Of a stretch of 52,546 nucleotides of DNA, positions 48,806 to 52,546 are shown one piece after another. The stretch lies in assembly GCA_902493515.1 (NCBI GenBank), contig CABUPE010000016.1, positions 1 through 52,546 on the forward strand, given 5' to 3'. Source of the stretch: an uncultured Collinsella sp. (GTDB lineage: Bacteria > Actinomycetota > Coriobacteriia > Coriobacteriales > Coriobacteriaceae). The notes under the pieces were generated by a model that made no database searches, was not told the DNA's origin, and was given only the letters and a program-made list of their open reading frames with translations. Both the position numbers and the translations under genes were made by a program. Numbering within the stretch: position 1 is the first letter of the stretch; each line of letters opens with the position of its first letter.

Positions 48806-49969
48806 CTAATACAGGCCCGCCTCGCGAATGGCCTCGACAGCCAAAGCGATCTGGTCGGGCGGCAAGACCAGCGCCATGCGCACGTGCCCCTCGCCCGAAG
48901 GACCAAAGCTCGCGCCCGGCGTCACCACAACGCCGGCCTTCTCCATAAGCTCCTCGCAAAACGCCATGGAATCGGTGCGGCCACCGGGAAGCTTGGCCCA
49001 CACAAACATAGAGCCATGCGCGTTGGGGCGCTCCCAGCCCAAGCCCTCAAGACCGTCGCACAGGGCGTCGCGGCGCTCCTGGTACTTCAGACGCTGCGCC
49101 TCGACTTCATCGCGCGGACCGTTCAGGCAGGCGATGGCGGCCTTCTGGATCGGGAAGAACATGCCAAAGTCGATCTGGCTGCGTAGCTTGGCAAAGGCAG
49201 AGACCACGTCCTCTCGGCCGACCAAAAAGCCGATGCGGGCACCGGTGACGTTAAACGACTTGGAAAGCGAGAAGAACTCGACGCCCACCTCGAGCGCACC
49301 GGGATACTGCAAGAAGCTGCCGCCGGGCTCGCCGTCAAACACGATGTCGGAGTATGCGTTGTCGTGAACGATGAGCAGGTCGTGCTCGCGGGCAAAAGCG
49401 ATGATCTCCTCGTAGACCTCGGGCGTGCCCACCGAGCCCACCGGGTTCGCGGGCAGCGACACGATCATATACTTGGCACGATCGGCAACCTCGGGATCGA
49501 TACCCGCCACATAGGGCAGGTAATTGTGCTCGGCAATCAGCGGATAGTACTCGAGCTTGGCATCGGCGATCTTGGCACCCGCCTCAAAGACCGGGTAGCA
49601 CGGATCGGGCACCAGGATGGTGTCACCCGGGTCGAGCAGGGCCAGGCCCAAATGACCCACGCCTTCCTGCGTGCCGTTGCACGATTGCACCATGGACGGC
49701 GTAATGCCCGAAACGCCAAAGCGACGCTCATAGTAATCGCACACGGCCTGCTTGAGTTCGGGCAGGTCACGCAGGGCATACTTCCACATCTCGGGATCTT
49801 GGGCTGCTTGCGTGAGCGCCTCGACCACATGGTCGTACGGCTTAAAGTCGGGCGTGCCCACGCTCATGTTGTAAATGGTCTTGCCCTGAGCCTTCAGCGC
49901 GAGAAGCTTGTTGTTGAGTGAGGCGAAGACCTCCGCGCCAAAGCGGTCGAGACGCTGCGATGCCTGCAT
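48806..49969 (-). CDS. PLP aminotransferase, class I/II (DapL/PatA-like)
   Basis: A 387-aa fold-type I aminotransferase: NMSVGTPDF (34-42), the SLPANPVGS region (171-179), DNAYSD (203-208) and the PLP lysine in SLSKSF (Lys237). It resembles LL-diaminopimelate and N-acetyl-LL-DAP aminotransferases, which would fill the one acetylase-branch step missing from the lysine operon; this is inference. ATG 49969 has AAAGGTG upstream; the frame from 50059 runs through the nadE terminator and is rejected. Confidence 0.88.
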   Translation of the reverse strand: MQASQRLDRFGAEVFASLNNKLLALKAQGKTIYNMSVGTPDFKPYDHVVEALTQAAQDPEMWKYALRDLPELKQAVCDYYERRFGVSGITPSMVQSCNGTQEGVGHLGLALLDPGDTILVPDPCYPVFEAGAKIADAKLEYYPLIAEHNYLPYVAGIDPEVADRAKYMIVSLPANPVGSVGTPEVYEEIIAFAREHDLLIVHDNAYSDIVFDGEPGGSFLQYPGALEVGVEFFSLSKSFNVTGARIGFLVGREDVVSAFAKLRSQIDFGMFFPIQKAAIACLNGPRDEVEAQRLKYQERRDALCDGLEGLGWERPNAHGSMFVWAKLPGGRTDSMAFCEELMEKAGVVVTPGASFGPSGEGHVRMALVLPPDQIALAVEAIREAGLY

Positions 49970-49987
49970 GGTGCCACCTTTCGATAT

Positions 49988-50019
49988 GAAAAACGCGGCG
50001 CTCCGACAAGAGCGCCGCG
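49988..50019 (-). terminator. nadE terminator
   Basis: On the minus strand CGCGGCGCTC pairs perfectly with GAGCGCCGCG (arms 49994-50003 and 50010-50019), followed by GTTTTTC. It lies about 70 bp past the nadE stop and just before the aminotransferase ribosome-binding site. Confidence 0.9.
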
Positions 50020-50087
50020 CGATACGGGCCATCAGATTGCAAAAGTGTAACGCTTGCAACCCCCGTATTGGTTCAATTTAGCCAACC

Positions 50088-52088
50088 TTAGTCAACTGGA
50101 TTGAGCGCGTCGATCTGCGCAAGCCACAGACGCGAGCTGGCGTCACTCGGCATACGCCAATCGCCGCGCGGACTGAGCGTCACCGAGCCCACCTTGGGAC
50201 CATCGGGCAGGCAGCTGCGCTTAAACTGCTGGGCAAAGAAGCGACGGTAGAACGTACGTAGCCACGTGTGGACGGTCTTGGCGTCGTAGACGCCCTCGAA
50301 GCTCTTGAGCGCCATGCGGTAGATCTTGCCCGGCTCAAAGCCAAAACGCAGCAGGTAGTAGAGGAAGTAGTCGTGCAGCTCGTACGGGCCCACCAAATCC
50401 TCGGTCTTCTGCGCAATCTCGCCGTCGCCCGTGGGCGGCAGAAGCTCGGGAGATACCGGCGTATCGAGGATGTCGAGCAAGACCTCAGCAATACTCCCGC
50501 CAAAGACATCGGCGGCATAGCGAACCAAGTGACGCACGAGCGTCTTGGGCACGCTCGCGTTGACGGCGTACATGCTCATGTGGTCGCCGTTATAGGTAGC
50601 CCAGCCGAGCGCCAGCTCCGACAGGTCGCCCGTGCCGATGACAAAACCGCCAGCCTGGTTGGCCAAGTCCATCAAAATCTGCGTGCGCTCGCGGGCCTGG
50701 CTGTTCTCGTAGGTCACGTCCTGAACTGCCGGGTCGTGCTCAATGTCCTTGAAGTGCTGCTCCACAGCCGCGTGGATCGAAACCTCGCGGAAGCTCACAC
50801 CCAGGTCGCGGGCAAGCGACTCGGCATTGGACTTGGTGCGATGCGTCGTGCCAAAGCCAGGCATGGACACGGCTGTGATACCGGTGCGCGGCAGCCCCAG
50901 CGCATCGAAGGCACGCACGGTCACAAGCAGTGCCAGCGTGGAGTCCAAGCCACCCGAAAGGCCGATGACCGCAGCCTTGGTACCTGTGTGGGCAAGGCGG
51001 ATCTTGAGGCCCGCAGTCTGCAGATTGAGGATGGTCTCGCAACGCTCGGCCAGGTCGCCATGGTCGGCCGGCACAAAGGGCGCGCGGGGGAAGACGCGGT
51101 CGATGTCGAACGCATCGCGCAGGACAGGCTCTTCGGCCAGCACGCCCTCAAACGAAAATTCAACGGTCGTGGCCTCCGGCGCATCGTCGATACGCGTCCA
51201 CGTCGTCGAGCGACGGCGCTCGGCAACCAGACGGTCGAGGTCAACATCGGCAACCGCCATATCGCAGGTAAGGAGCTTCGTCGCCGCCAGCTTAGAGCCG
51301 TTTTCGTAGACGAGGTTCTCGCCCGCAAAGACCATATCGGTCGTGGACTCGCCCTCGCTCGCGTCCGCATAGGCATAGGCACAGTACAGGCGCGCACTCT
51401 GATTGGAGATGAGGCTGCGGCGATAGTCTGCCTTACCGATAATCTCGTCCGAGGCCGACGGGTTGAGGATCACCGTCGCACCGGCAAGCGCCATCTCGGT
51501 CGAAGGGGGCGCCGGCACCCACAGGTCCTCGCAGACCTCAACGCCCAGCACCATATCCTCGGCACCCTCATCACAGCAGCGGTAGACAAGCCCCGAACCC
51601 AGCGGAACCGGACCCTGACCGGCAAATTCAACCCACACGGGATCTGTGGGCGCCGGAGCAAACCAGCGGCGCTCGTAGAACTCGCCATAGTTGGGCAGAT
51701 ACTTCTTGGCCGTGAGGCCCAAAAGCTCACCCGCGCAGCACACGGCGGCGCAGTTGTAGATATTCTCGGCAACTGCAACGGGAAGACCGATGGTAAAGAC
51801 AATCGGCAGCTCACGAGTCACATCGAGGATATGCACCAAAGCAGCCTCGCAGGCATGCAGTAATGTGCGGTTATGGAACAGATCGGCCGCGGTATAGCCG
51901 CACAAGTTAAGCTCGGGCAGCACCAGCGCGCGAACGCCGCGCTCGGCAGCCTCGCGAACAGCCGCCAACGCAACCTCGGCATTGCCCTCGACATCGGCAA
52001 CGCGAATCTGCGGCGACGCCGCCGCCACACGCAAAAAGCCATCGTTCTTATTAGCCGAAACGCAGCATTGCCTTGTTGATCTGGACAC
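50088..52088 (-). CDS. nadE: Glutamine-dependent NAD+ synthetase
   Basis: A 666-aa two-domain enzyme making NAD+ from deamido-NAD+, ATP and glutamine. The N-terminal nitrilase-like glutaminase carries Glu59 (LPELNL), Lys129 (KKYLPNYGE) and Cys186 (GVEVCEDLW); the C-terminal synthetase has the ATP PP-loop SGGLDS (378-383) and GTGDLSELALGW. The start is GTG 52088, preceded by AAGGGG; no ATG exists upstream of the conserved region. The long, Mycobacterium-type form. It is transcribed alone with its own terminator. Confidence 0.95.
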   Translation of the reverse strand: MSRSTRQCCVSANKNDGFLRVAAASPQIRVADVEGNAEVALAAVREAAERGVRALVLPELNLCGYTAADLFHNRTLLHACEAALVHILDVTRELPIVFTIGLPVAVAENIYNCAAVCCAGELLGLTAKKYLPNYGEFYERRWFAPAPTDPVWVEFAGQGPVPLGSGLVYRCCDEGAEDMVLGVEVCEDLWVPAPPSTEMALAGATVILNPSASDEIIGKADYRRSLISNQSARLYCAYAYADASEGESTTDMVFAGENLVYENGSKLAATKLLTCDMAVADVDLDRLVAERRRSTTWTRIDDAPEATTVEFSFEGVLAEEPVLRDAFDIDRVFPRAPFVPADHGDLAERCETILNLQTAGLKIRLAHTGTKAAVIGLSGGLDSTLALLVTVRAFDALGLPRTGITAVSMPGFGTTHRTKSNAESLARDLGVSFREVSIHAAVEQHFKDIEHDPAVQDVTYENSQARERTQILMDLANQAGGFVIGTGDLSELALGWATYNGDHMSMYAVNASVPKTLVRHLVRYAADVFGGSIAEVLLDILDTPVSPELLPPTGDGEIAQKTEDLVGPYELHDYFLYYLLRFGFEPGKIYRMALKSFEGVYDAKTVHTWLRTFYRRFFAQQFKRSCLPDGPKVGSVTLSPRGDWRMPSDASSRLWLAQIDALNPVD

Positions 52089-52218
52089 TGGAGGCCCCTT
52101 CTACCCTGAGATTCAGTCTAACGAACGTTCACATACCTCTAACTAGCCAAAGCAACCTCCCAGTTTACTGAGAGGCCAACCTGTGCTAAGAGCATGTATT
52201 TCAAAAATATCTTAAATT

Positions 52219-52253
52219 AAAAAAGGAGAAATCGATAATCGACTTCTCCTTTA
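52219..52253 (-). terminator. Terminator after the 36-aa peptide gene
   Basis: On the minus strand AAAGGAGAA pairs with TTCTCCTTT (inner TCGAT/ATCGA also pairs), followed by TTTAATTT. It ends the transcript of the small gene at 52277. Confidence 0.88.
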
Positions 52254-52276
52254 AGCGAGGCGAGTAAATTCCGAAA

Positions 52277-52387
52277 CTAATGGCAGAATTTATCCATGTA
52301 GTCCTCAAAGTCGAACACTTCTACCACGACGCCCTCTTCCTGAAACTCTTTCAGTTGCTCCAAGAGATCTTTGTTAATAACGTCCAT
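52277..52387 (-). CDS. 36-aa acidic peptide with C-terminal Cys-His
   Basis: An ATG with a strong GAGGAGG ribosome-binding site 7 nt upstream opens 36 codons and is followed by an intrinsic terminator, so it is very likely a real gene. The peptide starts MDVINKDLLEQLKEFQEEG (amphipathic, helix-like) and ends VFDFEDYMDKFCH. It is strongly acidic, with no signal peptide or TM segment. The ATG is 14 bp past the stop of the preceding partial gene, so they share a transcript. It could be a signalling or RiPP-type precursor or a small protein partner; I do not recognise it. Confidence 0.65.
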   Translation of the reverse strand: MDVINKDLLEQLKEFQEEGVVVEVFDFEDYMDKFCH

Positions 52388-52400
52388 GCAGAAACCTCCT

Positions 52401-52546
52401 CTATCTAATCAATTGTAGTATATCTGCTTTCATGCAATTATCAACCAACTTGTTTAATTGCTCCTCGTTTGCCGATAGTCCCTCTTTTTTCCCTTGATTC
52501 TCATTTTCATTGCAACAGCCTCAGGACTCAGCGCAACGCGTTGCGC
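52401..52546 (-). CDS. Partial gene, C-terminal end, with A-AAA-AAG frameshift site
   Basis: The start lies beyond the right edge. The frame entering the window reads RVALSPEAVAMKMRIKGKK and then meets a stop at 52454-52456. Just before it is A AAA AAG (52484-52490) in the correct phase for -1 slippage. In the -1 frame the protein continues EGLSANEEQLNKLVD... to a stop at 52401-52403, giving a sensible C-terminus. Either programmed -1 frameshifting, a one-base deletion in the A run, or a sequencing error. The VALSPEAVAMKM segment recalls ImmA/IrrE-type or HTH proteins, weakly. Confidence 0.45.

Noticed and set aside
50268..51863. 531-codon plus-strand frame antisense to nadE
   Set aside because: The minus strand carries all catalytic residues of NAD synthetase; the plus frame shows only shadow composition.

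Overview
The window reads as a chromosome segment of a GC-rich Gram-positive anaerobe, most likely Collinsella or a close relative (class Coriobacteriia). This is inferred from gene content: arginine deiminase, pta with two acetate kinases, L-lactate dehydrogenase, an LPxTG surface protein, a D-Asp-type cross-bridge pair, and a lysine/DAP operon of the acetylase branch. I ran no database search. No rRNA, tRNA, CRISPR array, prophage or transposase gene was found.

Layout. 1-4.8 kb: two apparently identical arginine deiminase genes flank an aminotransferase, each with a diverged but alignable promoter carrying paired CCGTTC boxes 21 bp apart. 4.8-11.1 kb: polyphosphate kinase, an Fe-S RNA methyltransferase, a DJ-1-like protein, Maf and a P1-family peptidase. 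11.1-18 kb: UDP-galactopyranose mutase plus glycosyltransferase, then pta facing two acetate kinases. 18-25.6 kb: MFS exporter, LysR regulator, HinT, XseB/XseA, a membrane zinc peptidase, RNase D, a lipid kinase and a 30-aa membrane peptide. 25.9-31.6 kb: a wall-anchored C69 dipeptidase, then a tryptophan ECF transporter (S, fused A-A', T) behind a leader peptide with three Trp codons and an attenuator. 31.7-39.6 kb: aspartate racemase with an ATP-grasp ligase (probable D-Asp cross-bridge), a MOSC protein, a secreted lysozyme-like protein, a kinase/HTH pair, small envelope proteins and higBA. 39.6-45 kb: an M20 deacylase divergent from a lysine-riboswitch operon encoding a LysA-DapA fusion, DapB and DapH. 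45-52.5 kb: nucleoid-associated protein, DUF2974 hydrolase, ldh, aminotransferase, NAD synthetase, and at the edge a 36-aa peptide downstream of a partial gene with a slippery A-AAA-AAG.

The most unusual content is intergenic. Two families of nested inverted repeats sit just after stop codons in sense orientation. Each copy has its own outer arms around a shared core, and paired (compensatory) base changes in the cores argue for selection on RNA structure. Family 1 is at 11151-11275 (+), 11369-11478 (-) and, more distantly, 14965-15091 (+). Family 2 is at 28863-28963 and 45045-45142. Three further 46-bp fold-back units repeat at exactly 62-bp intervals at 15255-15424, and short REP-like palindromes with a GGGACAGGTT-type core also follow or precede genes. 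These 3'-end elements are the best candidate for something undescribed.

Metabolic picture: arginine catabolism, mixed-acid fermentation (acetate and lactate), lysine/DAP and cell-wall building, tryptophan uptake and NAD synthesis. Much of the control appears to be in RNA leaders: the Trp attenuator, the lysine riboswitch and a hairpin that hides a ribosome-binding site.
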